This document shows positions 34,483 to 43,122 of a stretch of DNA of 64,000 nucleotides, piece by piece. A program made the position numbers and the translations under genes. Position 1 is the stretch's first letter; every line of letters begins with the position of its first letter. The stretch comes from Coriobacteriaceae bacterium (lineage in GTDB: Bacteria; Actinomycetota; Coriobacteriia; Coriobacteriales; Coriobacteriaceae), in NCBI GenBank assembly GCA_902835305.1, contig CADFMD010000003.1, positions 62,001-126,000 of the forward strand, read 5' to 3'. The notes under the pieces were generated by a model. That model was given only the letters and a program-made list of their open reading frames with translations, did not search any database and had not been told where the DNA came from.

Positions 34483-34811
34483 GCGACCATCTCCGTTCCT
34501 GCGTTTTAAAACGAAACAAGTATACCCGTCAACATATATCGCCTCAGTCGCATTTTCATCGAACATCGTCGCGTTACCGTTTGGCGAATAATGGCGAATA
34601 ATGGCCGCCCGCAACATGGGCACCCCTGCATAATTCCATACACTTGTTTATACTACTCAGTAGTTATCAGCAACGAACGTCAGCCGACAAATAAACCCAA
34701 CGACGCAGCAAGGCGGGGGCTTGGAAACACGCGAGGCGTTGAGCAACAACGCGTGTGCACAACGAGCTCGCCCGACGCAATCCGCCCCGACCCCAGAAAG
34801 CCGCCTACAGC
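34483..34811. other. Divergent upstream region of patatin and the c-di-GMP gene
   Basis: This 329-base non-coding gap holds AT-rich promoter-like sequence around 34635-34670 (TTGTTTATACTACT), a short direct repeat GCGAATAATG (34584-34603) and a small hairpin (ACACGCG with CGCGTGT, about 34721-34757). I looked for a c-di-GMP riboswitch here and did not find its conserved core. Confidence 0.4.
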
Positions 34812-37529
34812 ATGGATACCCCCAGCAATTACACTGAAACGCTCGAAAAGACCGTCCGCGACCTTCTCAAGCGTCAGGAGGATCTGGTCAGGACCGCCTT
34901 TACCGACCAGCTTACCGGGCTTGGCAACCACGGCGGCTTTGCCCGTTCCCTCGAGGAGCTCTGGGAGCAGGACACCCCCGTTACCATGGCGTACATCGAT
35001 ATCGACAATCTCAAGCACTGCAACGACGTCTTTGGCCATGACGAGGGCAACCGCTATATTTTGCAGGTAAGCCTCCATCTCAAGCTGTATATGGAGGTGG
35101 ACGAAGCGGCGTTTCGTCTGGGAGGCGACGAGTTTGCCATCCTGTCTACGATTGCAACCGAGGACGACCTCGCCGAACGTCTGGAACGCTGCCGAACGGT
35201 CCTGCTCAAAAACAACGATGCCGAGATGCCTCACTCGTTTAGCTACGGAGTGGCACACGCCGACCCCGCCCTGGGCGAAGCCCCCAATCGCTTGACGAAC
35301 GATGCCGACCATCGCATGTACGACTACAAGCTACGTCATGCCGTGCACCTTGATCGACGCAATATCGTACAAGCCCACACCGACGACTTCGAAATAAGCG
35401 ATCGAATTTTCGACGCCCTTTCGATGCTCAACGAAGGCCGCTATTTCTTTATCGAGAACTTGGACAAACATCGAACCCTTTGGTCACAAGGCGCCTTGCG
35501 CGATCTTGGTCTTCCTTCGGAGCATATAGACAACTGTCACGATTATTGGAAAACGCGTGTCCATCCCGATGACCTTGAGGCCTATACCAACGACATCGAC
35601 CAAATCTATGACGGCTCCAAACATCGTCACGTCATGCAGTACCGCGTGCGCAATGCCGCCGGCGATTACATCCTCGGCCGTGCTCGCGGGTTTCGTATCG
35701 ACGGCGACGGAAATGTCCCCTCGCTCTATGTCGGCGAGCTCGTCAACCACTCGCTTGCCGAGACCGTCGACGCCGCCACGGGTCTCGGAACGCAGCGCAC
35801 GCTGATCAACGCTATCGATGCCTGCCGTCGCGACCGTTGCGAGACGGGGCTTATAGCAGTGCGCGTTCGCGGCACGGCAAAGCTCAACGAGCTCTACGGG
35901 GCCGAGGCCGTCGACAACATGCTCGCCGAATACGCAGGCCGCATGCTGTCGATTACTCGCGGCAGGAGTCGCGTCTTCCGTTCACGCAACGCCCAGTTCG
36001 TCGTGCTTAGCAACAATTTGGATCACGAAGCATTCGAGCAACTGATCCAACATCTCAAAGAGGCCGTTTTCGCTCCCGTTCGAATCGCGGGCGACACTAT
36101 TACCCCCGTCTGTCTTGTCGTTCCGGCCTTTTACGAGCACCTGACCAATCAAACGGCCGCCGTTTTAGGCGAACTCGACCGTCGCATTCGCACGGCCGGC
36201 GGGCTTGTTCCCAACGACAGCCTCCCCATACCCGAGGTGGAGCGCAAAAGCGCCATCGCCGAACGCATCGATCCGCTCACGGGTCTCTATCGACCCAGCG
36301 AGTTTATGCGCCGCGCCAACGAATTTCTCGAGACAAGGCGCAACGGCGCCTGGTGTATCGCCACCGTCGATATGGGGCACATGCGACTGTTCAACGAATG
36401 GCACGGACAGGCCGAGGGCGACCGCGTACTCGCCGATGTGGGCACGGTTCTCAAGGACATCGAGAATGCCGCCATGGGCGTCGCAGGGTACTGGGGCCAA
36501 GACGATTTTTGCGTACTCATCCCCTTTGAACACGACACCGTCCATCAGATCTATAGCCGCGTTCGCCAGGCCGTGGCCAAGCATGATGACGGCGTGGGCT
36601 TCTGGCCGTCCATGGGCGTCTACCCCATCGACTCCAACGAGGAAATCACCATCGATGCGCAGGCCAAGGCCATGTTTACCAATCGGCGCGCAAAAAACGA
36701 CTTTAAGGAGCGCATTGCCATTTTCCGCCCCGAGGAATACGAACACGAAATCGCGTTCCACCGCACGCTGACCGAATTCCAGTATGCGCTCTCAAACGGC
36801 CGCATTACCTACTACTTGCAGCCCCAGGTCGACATGGAAACCGGCGAGATCGTTGGCGCCGAGGCGCTCACACGCTGGATTGACAAGGATGGCTCCCTCA
36901 TTTCACCTACCACCTTTATCCCCGCTCTCGAGGAAAGCGGTTTTGTGGTGACGCTCGACAAATATGTTTGGCAGGGCGTCGCCTCGTGGCTGCGTGAGTG
37001 CATCGATCGAGGGCTGCGCGTAGTTCCGATCTCGCTCAATGTGTCGCGCGTGGATATCCTTGCCTGCGACGTCGCCGAGCATATGGGGGCGCTTGCCGCC
37101 CAATACAACCTACCGCCCGAGCTCATGCGCATTGAGATCACCGAGACGGCTTATACGGGAAAGTCCGAGGCCGTGGATAAGCTGACGGCCGACCTACACA
37201 CTCGCGGTTTCTCGACCTACATGGACGATTTTGGCACCGGCCAGTCTACGCTCGCGATGCTCAAGAACGTCAACGTCGACGTCATCAAGCTTGATCGCAC
37301 GTTTGTGCCCACCGACCGCGATCAAAGCCGTAGCGCGCAAATCGTTTCATCAATGCTCGAGATGGCGCAATCGCTCCATCTGCCCGTTGTAATCGAAGGC
37401 GTCGAGACAAACGAGCAGGCGAACATGTTGCGCCAAATGGGTGCCCGCTACGCACAAGGGTTCCTCTACCACCGTCCCATGCCGGTGGAGGATTTTGAGG
37501 CATTGCTCGATGGCGGCGCCGGCAACTGA
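34812..37529 (+). CDS. Multidomain c-di-GMP protein: GGDEF-PAS-GGDEF-like-GGDEF-like-EAL
   Basis: The 905-residue protein has no membrane segment. An intact diguanylate cyclase domain (residues 30-165, R-L-G-G-D-E-F) comes first, without a nearby R-x-x-D inhibition site. Then come a PAS fold (about 190-300, Y-W-K-T-R-V-H-P-D-D), two GGDEF-like domains with degenerate signatures (R-S-R-N-A-Q-F and G-Q-D-D-F), and an EAL phosphodiesterase domain (about 640-895) with the residues for metal and catalysis present: E-A-L, S-L-N-V, I-E-I-T-E-T, M-D-D-F-G-T-G, I-K-L-D and E-G-V-E. Both synthesis and breakdown of c-di-GMP therefore look possible. The start has no strong ribosome site. A shorter paralogue follows. 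Confidence 0.85.
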   Translation: MDTPSNYTETLEKTVRDLLKRQEDLVRTAFTDQLTGLGNHGGFARSLEELWEQDTPVTMAYIDIDNLKHCNDVFGHDEGNRYILQVSLHLKLYMEVDEAAFRLGGDEFAILSTIATEDDLAERLERCRTVLLKNNDAEMPHSFSYGVAHADPALGEAPNRLTNDADHRMYDYKLRHAVHLDRRNIVQAHTDDFEISDRIFDALSMLNEGRYFFIENLDKHRTLWSQGALRDLGLPSEHIDNCHDYWKTRVHPDDLEAYTNDIDQIYDGSKHRHVMQYRVRNAAGDYILGRARGFRIDGDGNVPSLYVGELVNHSLAETVDAATGLGTQRTLINAIDACRRDRCETGLIAVRVRGTAKLNELYGAEAVDNMLAEYAGRMLSITRGRSRVFRSRNAQFVVLSNNLDHEAFEQLIQHLKEAVFAPVRIAGDTITPVCLVVPAFYEHLTNQTAAVLGELDRRIRTAGGLVPNDSLPIPEVERKSAIAERIDPLTGLYRPSEFMRRANEFLETRRNGAWCIATVDMGHMRLFNEWHGQAEGDRVLADVGTVLKDIENAAMGVAGYWGQDDFCVLIPFEHDTVHQIYSRVRQAVAKHDDGVGFWPSMGVYPIDSNEEITIDAQAKAMFTNRRAKNDFKERIAIFRPEEYEHEIAFHRTLTEFQYALSNGRITYYLQPQVDMETGEIVGAEALTRWIDKDGSLISPTTFIPALEESGFVVTLDKYVWQGVASWLRECIDRGLRVVPISLNVSRVDILACDVAEHMGALAAQYNLPPELMRIEITETAYTGKSEAVDKLTADLHTRGFSTYMDDFGTGQSTLAMLKNVNVDVIKLDRTFVPTDRDQSRSAQIVSSMLEMAQSLHLPVVIEGVETNEQANMLRQMGARYAQGFLYHRPMPVEDFEALLDGGAGN

Positions 37530-37586
37530 TACGCTCGCGCGCAAAACACCACCGTCTAGGGGAGCATTTGTCCCCATTGGCTAACT

Positions 37587-37619
37587 CATATCCCCAATTC
37601 AAACCGAATTGGGGATATG
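37587..37619 (+). terminator. Hairpin after the GGDEF/EAL gene
   Basis: CATATCCCCAATTC and its exact complement form a 14-bp stem with a 5-base loop. It lies 58 bases past the stop and 38 before the next gene; no T-tract follows, so it may only attenuate. Confidence 0.45.
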
Positions 37620-37656
37620 ATACGGGGCGTCCTGTCACCCAAGGAGGTTATCCATC

Positions 37657-39186
37657 ATGAACGAGTCGTATCGCCTGGGCGAGCAATCAATCATTACCCA
37701 TCTTCAGCGACTCGCGAACGGGGCCTCAACCGCCGAGCTCGATGTCGCTGCGCTGCCCCCGGAGCTGCGTGCCATCGGCGAGCAACTGCAGAAAACGCTC
37801 GCCATCCTGCAACAAGAACGCGAGCTGCTTGAGCACGGCGCCTATATCGACTCGCTCACCAATCTTGGCAACCGTGGCGGACTCGACCGCCATGTCGATC
37901 AGCTCTGGCGCAAAGGCACCCCCTTCACCTGTGCCTATATTGACATCGATCGCCTCAAGCATTGCAACGATAAGTTTGGCCACGCCGAGGGCAATCGCTA
38001 CATTCTGAGCATCTGCCGCGCACTCACCGAGACAATGGAGCACGATGAGTTGCTGTTCCGTATCGGTGGAGACGAATTTGTACTTATATCCCCCACGACA
38101 GACGAAGCCGAGCTCGAGCAGCGCCTGGAGCGGACGCGTGCCAATCTTATCGAGGCAACATCAGGCGGCAAGGCGCCCATGATCGCCAGCTTTAGCTTTG
38201 GCTGCTCGCGCGTCGACCCACTTGCAGGCGATACGCGTCGCCAGATGACAAAGGACGCCGACCGCAAAATGTATCGCTACAAGCTCATGTACCGTGTGCA
38301 ACAACCGGAAGAAGGCGATGCGCTGCAACGCCCGATCACCGAACAACCCCCCTGCAACGACCGAGTGTTTCAAGCGATCTCCATGAGCTCCGAGACACGC
38401 TATCCATTCATCATTAACCTCGACACCGGCGAATCGCAATGGTCGGTTAATGCCGTGCGCGATTTTGACCTACCCTCCCAGCATCCCTACAACTCGCTCG
38501 ATATATGGCTTGCCCGTGTTCACCCCGAGGACCGCGACAACGTACGTGCCGAGCTCGATATGGTGGTAAACGGCACGTGGCACTTCCACTGCATGCAGTA
38601 TCGCGTCATGAATACCGCCGGAAAATACGCGCTTTGCGACTGCACGGGTTACCGCCTGGACGGCACCGATACCGAGCCCAACATGTATGTGGGCATTGTC
38701 ACCAACCGAAGCTTGGCAGATACGACCGATTCCGTGACCGGTCTGGGCGATATCCACGCCCTGGTCAACGCCATTGGCGAGATGCGTCGCGTGGCACGAA
38801 ACGCGGGCTTGATCGCCATTAAAATCGACGAAATCGCACAGGTCAATGCCCGCTTTGGCTTTGATGCAGGCGACCGCGTTTTGGCAGAAAGCGCCGCCTG
38901 CCTCATGGATTGCTCGCGCGGCAAGGGTCGTCTGTTCCGCTCGACCGGACCGATGTTCGTGGCGCTCTTTGACGAGCTTGATCCCGAAGAGACCGACGCG
39001 GTTGCAGACGAAATCGAGCGGTTCTTGGGATCGCCCGTGCTCTTGGGCTCATTTGAATATCAGCCGCCCCTTCGCGTGGCCACACTTCATCTGGACACCG
39101 TCGACCGACAGCCTGTTTCCATTTTGAACGAACTTAATGCGCTGATTAAAGAGACGCCGCAGGTACCGGGCACCAAGCTGGACTAG
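37657..39186 (+). CDS. Diguanylate cyclase: GGDEF-PAS-GGDEF-like
   Basis: The 509-residue protein is colinear with the first 500 residues of the preceding gene: an intact GGDEF domain (R-I-G-G-D-E-F, about residue 133), a PAS fold (I-W-L-A-R-V-H-P-E-D, about 285) and a degenerate GGDEF-like domain, but no EAL. An N-terminal helical stretch (1-65) precedes the cyclase domain. AAGGAGG lies nine bases before the ATG. It probably arose by duplication and would make c-di-GMP; soluble, with an unknown signal. Confidence 0.88.
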   Translation: MNESYRLGEQSIITHLQRLANGASTAELDVAALPPELRAIGEQLQKTLAILQQERELLEHGAYIDSLTNLGNRGGLDRHVDQLWRKGTPFTCAYIDIDRLKHCNDKFGHAEGNRYILSICRALTETMEHDELLFRIGGDEFVLISPTTDEAELEQRLERTRANLIEATSGGKAPMIASFSFGCSRVDPLAGDTRRQMTKDADRKMYRYKLMYRVQQPEEGDALQRPITEQPPCNDRVFQAISMSSETRYPFIINLDTGESQWSVNAVRDFDLPSQHPYNSLDIWLARVHPEDRDNVRAELDMVVNGTWHFHCMQYRVMNTAGKYALCDCTGYRLDGTDTEPNMYVGIVTNRSLADTTDSVTGLGDIHALVNAIGEMRRVARNAGLIAIKIDEIAQVNARFGFDAGDRVLAESAACLMDCSRGKGRLFRSTGPMFVALFDELDPEETDAVADEIERFLGSPVLLGSFEYQPPLRVATLHLDTVDRQPVSILNELNALIKETPQVPGTKLD

Positions 39187-39470
39187 CGTTATGGGGCGCA
39201 TGATGGTTAATTTCCGATCTCAACCGAACACATTGGGCAAATAGGTCGTACCCGCAGTTAGCCGAACGTCCCCGCAGTCCCTCCCGGGGCCCGGGGGCAC
39301 CGTTTCGATACTCTTAGTTTACTTTGCCTGATGCAAATAAGTGCTCAACAAGATAGAACCTATCCCCCGCCACGGATATGCCCTCGAGTAAATCTGTTAA
39401 GCCAAGCCTATCAAATTCTATTGACAATTGGCTGCATTGGTCCATTTTGTCGTCCAGCCACTTCCGCTGG
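39187..39470. other. Gap without a recognised gene
   Basis: A 284-base gap between the cyclase gene and the small membrane protein gene. It is more AT-rich at its right side, has a GC-rich C/G run near 39275-39300 and a lone TTGACA at 39420, but I cannot support a gene or RNA in it. Confidence 0.4.
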
Positions 39471-39791
39471 CTATCGCCTCATAAACACAAACCTAACGAG
39501 CCGCACGAACGACAAAGAGGCCAAGCTGAACAGAAGTAGAACCAAAACTTCAAAAACGCTGGTATTCCAATCGCGTACCCAGTCCTCTACCGCCCACAAG
39601 AAAAACAGCAGCCCCATCCATAACGTCACAGAAGAAATCAGCTTTGCGTAAGGGCGTATATCAATCTCGCTCTCCCTTTTTGTGACATCATATCCAGCAA
39701 TTGAGCAGAGCCATCTTCCTCTTCGGTATTGGATTGAAAGGACAATCAAGGCAATCGAAGTCATCAAGCAAACAGCATCCTCTGTTCCCAT
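39471..39791 (-). CDS. Small membrane protein, DUF3784-like
   Basis: The 106-residue protein has about three hydrophobic segments. Between the first two is I-A-G-Y-D-V-T-K-R-E-S-E-I-D, which resembles the DUF3784 signature of small Gram-positive membrane proteins of unknown role. The ATG at 39791 has AAAGGAAA upstream; another in-frame ATG seven codons earlier is less well placed. Base composition is more AT-rich than the surroundings, and an IS30-like remnant lies immediately upstream, so the gene may be acquired. Confidence 0.65.
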   Translation of the reverse strand: MGTEDAVCLMTSIALIVLSIQYRRGRWLCSIAGYDVTKRESEIDIRPYAKLISSVTLWMGLLFFLWAVEDWVRDWNTSVFEVLVLLLFSLASLSFVRLVRFVFMRR

Positions 39792-39836
39792 AGAGTTTCC
39801 TTTGCTTTCCATCCTAGTTACGCATTCACAATCGAA

Positions 39837-40050
39837 TCAAACCAAGTATGAATTACTCGATAGCAACCGCCTTAGTATAAACCATAGCCGCCGCAGCAGC
39901 CCGCCTTCCAAGGCCTCAAAGCTCGCCATCGAGGGCGACCCGCCCAGACCCCTTACAATCTGCTCGAACGAGGCCCCGCACTCCAACATCCTCTGGACCG
40001 TATCCCGCTCGTACCTGGTGAGCGTGCCTGCCGTGGGCCCTCGGGGCCGA
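39837..40050 (-). pseudogene. Remnant of an IS30-like transposase (N-terminal HTH only)
   Basis: Read leftward, one frame gives T-L-T-R-Y-E-R-D-T-V-Q-R-M-L-E-C-G-A-S-F-E-Q-I-V-R-G-L-G-G-S-P-S, the start of the helix-turn-helix found at the N-terminus of IS30-family transposases, where R-S-P-S-T-V-S-R-E usually follows. Here the homology breaks after S-P-S and the frame ends at TGA. No catalytic domain and no clear terminal repeats remain. Confidence 0.5.
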
Positions 40051-40125
40051 CATCGTGCCCCACGCCATCTGCCCGCTCGTGCGATAATCCTCCGCAGAAG
40101 TCACCGACAGCAGAGGGAGTTTGTG

Positions 40126-40749
40126 ATGAAGGTTCTTTTGGTCAATGGCAGTCCCAAGGCAAACGGCAATACCGCCCGCGCACTCGCCAAGGTCGCCGAG
40201 CAACTCAACGCCGAGGGCATCGATACCGAGGTGTTCCAGCTGGGCGCCAAGCCCATTCGCGACTGCATTGGCTGTGGCCAGTGCGGCAAGCTGGGCGGTC
40301 GCTGCACCTTTGACGACGACGTGGTCAACGAGCTGATCGCTGCCGCCGAACAGGCCGACGGCTTTGTCTTTGGCTCGCCTGTCTACTACGCGCACCCCAG
40401 CGGCCGCATTCTCTCGGCACTCGATCGCGTATTCTATGCCGGTAGCAAAGCTTTTGCACACAAGCCGGGCGCTGCCGTCGCCGTCGCCCGTCGCGGCGGT
40501 ACGTCGACGACCTTCGACGTGCTCAATAAGTACTTCACCATCAACCAGATGCCTGTGGTAGCGTCCACGTACTGGAACAACGTGTTTGGCTGCGTGCCCG
40601 GCGAGGCCGATGGAGATGCCGAGGGTCTGGCCACCATGCGAAACATCGGCAAAAACATGGTCTGGCTCCTGCGTTGCATCGAGGCGGGCAAGGCTGCCGG
40701 CATCGAAGCCCCCGAGGCCGATCGCGAGCGCACCAACTTTATCAGGTAG
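40126..40749 (+). CDS. NAD(P)H-dependent FMN reductase / iron-sulfur flavoprotein
   Basis: The 207-residue flavodoxin-fold protein starts M-K-V-L-L-V-N-G-S-P-K with the FMN phosphate loop G-S-P-K-A-N-G-N-T. It contains C-I-G-C-G-Q-C and a further Cys, as in iron-sulfur flavoproteins, and F-G-S-P-V-Y-Y for the isoalloxazine ring. It likely transfers electrons to a quinone or other acceptor. AGAGGGAG precedes the ATG. It is followed after 16 bases by the ArsC-like gene, with which it may form a redox operon. Confidence 0.88.
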   Translation: MKVLLVNGSPKANGNTARALAKVAEQLNAEGIDTEVFQLGAKPIRDCIGCGQCGKLGGRCTFDDDVVNELIAAAEQADGFVFGSPVYYAHPSGRILSALDRVFYAGSKAFAHKPGAAVAVARRGGTSTTFDVLNKYFTINQMPVVASTYWNNVFGCVPGEADGDAEGLATMRNIGKNMVWLLRCIEAGKAAGIEAPEADRERTNFIR

Positions 40750-40765
40750 AACGGCGGAACATACT

Positions 40766-41107
40766 ATGAACGTGCAAATCTTCGGCACCAAAAAGTCGTT
40801 CGACACCAAGAAGGCCCAGCGCTATTTTAAGGAGCGCCGCATTAAGGTGCAGTTTATTGACCTTAAGGAAAAGGAGATGAGCAAAGGCGAGCTCACGAGC
40901 GTGATGCAGGCGGTCGGCGGCATCGACAAGCTGCTCAACCCCAAAGCCAAGGACGAGGAGACGCTCGCGCTCATCCAGCACCTCACCCCTAGCCAGCGCT
41001 TCGACAAGTTGCTCGAGAACCAGCAGGTTCTAGCCGAGCCCATCGTGCGCAACGGCAAAAAGGCCACCGTCGGTTATTGCCCCGATGTATGGGGAGCCTG
41101 GGAGTAG
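40766..41107 (+). CDS. ArsC/Spx-family protein lacking the active-site cysteine
   Basis: The 113-residue protein belongs to the arsenate-reductase-like thioredoxin fold, with I-D-L-K-E-K-E-M-S-K-G-E-L and a C-terminal P-I-V-R-N-G-K-K-A-T-V-G-Y. In relatives the N-terminal loop carries the catalytic Cys; here it reads F-G-T-K-K-S-F-D-T-K-K-A, with Ser at that position. The only Cys is near the C-terminus. Enzymatic reduction is therefore unlikely; a binding role is possible. It is probably in an operon with the flavoprotein. Confidence 0.8.
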   Translation: MNVQIFGTKKSFDTKKAQRYFKERRIKVQFIDLKEKEMSKGELTSVMQAVGGIDKLLNPKAKDEETLALIQHLTPSQRFDKLLENQQVLAEPIVRNGKKATVGYCPDVWGAWE

Positions 41108-41193
41108 CCTGTGTTATTTGCCGGCGCGTGGGTATAAGAGCAGGCGTTTGGCATAAGATTCAACTGTAAGCCATGTCTAACAAAGGAGGGCAT

Positions 41194-42324
41194 ATGCCCA
41201 ACAAACCCGTGAAGATCATCATGCTTACCGGATACCTCGGTGCCGGCAAGACCACACTGCTCAACCACATCCTCGCTAACGACGGCGGCATCCGCGCCGC
41301 CGTGATCGTCAACGATATCGGCGAGATCAACGTCGACGCCAGCCTCATCGCCGACGGCGGCCTTTCCGAGACCGACGACCTCATCCCGCTCACCAACGGC
41401 TGCATCTGCTGCACGCTTTCGGACGACCTTGCCAACCAGCTGCAGGGCATCGCCGATTCGGGCAAGTTCGACTACATCATCATCGAGGCCTCGGGTATCT
41501 GTGAGCCTATCCCCATCGCCTACACCATCTCGAGCTTCTGCGACGAGGCCAAGGTGGGCGGCCAGCCCAAGCTTGCACTCGACAACATCGTGGCTGTGGT
41601 CGATTGCGCCCGCATGTACGACGAGTTCAACGGCGGCCGCGACCTGTTGGCCGAGGATATCGACGAGGACGACATCGAGAGCCTGCTCATCCAGCAGATC
41701 GAGTTCTGCTCCACGCTGATCCTCAACAAGACCGATACCGTGAGCCCTGAGCAGATCGCCGAGCTCAAGGCTATCGTGCGCAGCCTGCAGAAGGACGCCG
41801 TGATTGTCGAGGCCCAAAACGGCGAGGTCCCCATGGAGGAGCTGCTCGACACCGACCGCTTCGACTTTATGCGCGCCTACAACTCCGCCGCCTGGATCGA
41901 GGCCATGGAGCATCCCGAGGAGCACGACGACCCCGAGGTGCTCGAGTACGACATCGAGACCTTTGTGTACTCGCGCCGCAAGCCGTTTGACCTGCAGAAG
42001 TTCACCGATTTTGTTGAGCAGGAGTGGCCCGACGAGGTCATCCGCGTCAAGGGTCCGCTGTGGCAGACCGGCGATCCGGACATGTGCTACATGTTCGAGC
42101 AGGCCGGCCACCAAATGCGCCTGATGGAGAACGGTCTGTTCGTTGACTCCGCGCCCGAGGGCGAGAAGCAGAAGATCATCGACGAGAACCCCGAGATCAT
42201 GCAGATTTGGGACGACGAGACGGGCGACCGCATGACGAGCCTGTGCATCATCGGCCGTCACATGGACAAGGATGCGCTCATCGCCTCCCTCGATGCCTGC
42301 CTGACCGACTGGCACCGCGCCTAG
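41194..42324 (+). CDS. CobW/COG0523-family GTPase (metal chaperone)
   Basis: The 376-residue protein has Walker A G-Y-L-G-A-G-K-T-T (residues 13-21), the metal-binding signature G-C-I-C-C (about 68-72), Walker B-like I-I-I-E-A-S-G, N-K-T-D for guanine, and a C-terminal CobW domain. Such proteins use GTP to deliver zinc or another metal to target enzymes. AAAGGAGGG lies upstream of the ATG. It is a single gene ending at a strong terminator; no zinc regulator site (Zur box) is evident. Confidence 0.9.
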   Translation: MPNKPVKIIMLTGYLGAGKTTLLNHILANDGGIRAAVIVNDIGEINVDASLIADGGLSETDDLIPLTNGCICCTLSDDLANQLQGIADSGKFDYIIIEASGICEPIPIAYTISSFCDEAKVGGQPKLALDNIVAVVDCARMYDEFNGGRDLLAEDIDEDDIESLLIQQIEFCSTLILNKTDTVSPEQIAELKAIVRSLQKDAVIVEAQNGEVPMEELLDTDRFDFMRAYNSAAWIEAMEHPEEHDDPEVLEYDIETFVYSRRKPFDLQKFTDFVEQEWPDEVIRVKGPLWQTGDPDMCYMFEQAGHQMRLMENGLFVDSAPEGEKQKIIDENPEIMQIWDDETGDRMTSLCIIGRHMDKDALIASLDACLTDWHRA

Positions 42325-42364
42325 ATTTATCCAAGCGAGCATTTTTCCGCCTACGTAACCGCCA

Positions 42365-42397
42365 AACCACCACGAAGGTGCCCTTCGTGGTGGTTTT
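42365..42397 (+). terminator. Terminator of the CobW gene
   Basis: AACCACCACGAAGG pairs with CCTTCGTGGTGGTT around a tiny loop, and TTTTT follows. It lies 40 bases past the stop and just before trmL. Confidence 0.9.
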
Positions 42398-42419
42398 TCA
42401 TTCTGAGCCAAGGAGATTC

Positions 42420-43019
42420 ATGTTCAACATTGTGCTGTATGCGCCCGAGATTCCGGCCAATACGGGCAATATCGGCCGCACCTGCGTGGTTACCGGCGCC
42501 CGCCTGCATCTGGTGGAGCCGCTGGGGTTTTCGCTCGACGACAAGACGGTGCGTCGCGCCGGCCTGGGCTACTGGCAAAATTTGGACGTGACGACCTATG
42601 CCGGCTGGGAGGATTTCCTTGCGCGCAACGGCCTCTCCCCCGCCGACGAACGCCTGCATCTGCTGACCAAAAAGGCGCGCCGCACCTATGCGCAAAGTAC
42701 CTACCGCGACGGTGACTTTTTGGTCTTTGGCAGCGAGAGCTCGGGGATTCCCGAGCCACTGCTTGCCGCAGCGCCCGAGCGCTGCGAGCGCATCCCCATG
42801 TTGCGCGATTGCGACTCGCTCGAAAACGCCGACGCCTGGGAGGCCCACGAGGAGTCGCTCAGGCATACCGAGGACAGCCACGAAGCCATCCTTCGACAGG
42901 ATATCTGCGGCAACTTCGTCGACCCGGACGACTACCGCATCAGCGCTCTCAACCTCTCCAACAGCGCCGCCATCGTCCTCTACGAGGCCCTGCGCCAAAC
43001 AGGCTTTCCGGGAATGTGA
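42420..43019 (+). CDS. trmL: tRNA (cytidine/uridine-2'-O-)-methyltransferase, SPOUT family
   Basis: The 199-residue protein has the TrmL landmarks N-T-G-N-I-G-R-T (residues 13-20), F-G-S-E-S-S-G-I-P and the knot motif L-N-L-S-N-S-A-A-I. It methylates the ribose of the wobble base in leucine tRNAs with SAM. An acidic insertion of about 40 residues (D-C-D-S-L-E to P-D-D-Y-R) sits before the knot and makes it longer than the usual 155 residues. CCAAGGAG precedes the ATG. Its TGA lies inside a 29-bp hairpin repeat. Confidence 0.88.
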   Translation: MFNIVLYAPEIPANTGNIGRTCVVTGARLHLVEPLGFSLDDKTVRRAGLGYWQNLDVTTYAGWEDFLARNGLSPADERLHLLTKKARRTYAQSTYRDGDFLVFGSESSGIPEPLLAAAPERCERIPMLRDCDSLENADAWEAHEESLRHTEDSHEAILRQDICGNFVDPDDYRISALNLSNSAAIVLYEALRQTGFPGM

Positions 43020-43043
43020 CAAAGGGACTGTACCTTTGTCACA
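43015..43043. repeat. 29-bp hairpin repeat, copy 1
   Basis: TGTGACAAAGG and its complement CCTTTGTCACA flank a 7-base middle. The stop codon of trmL (43017-43019) lies inside the left arm. Three further copies of the same length are at 47149, 49699 and 50916. Confidence 0.75.
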
Positions 43044-43122
43044 CAATTAGGTCCGCACCCCTACCTATACCGATTTACACCAAACGCCGCCAAAGTTCTC
43101 CGCCATCGAAGAACACGGCCGG

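Noticed and set aside
34483..34811. c-di-GMP riboswitch before the GGDEF/EAL gene
   Set aside because: The conserved GEMM core elements are not present in order; only a small hairpin and promoter-like sequence are seen.
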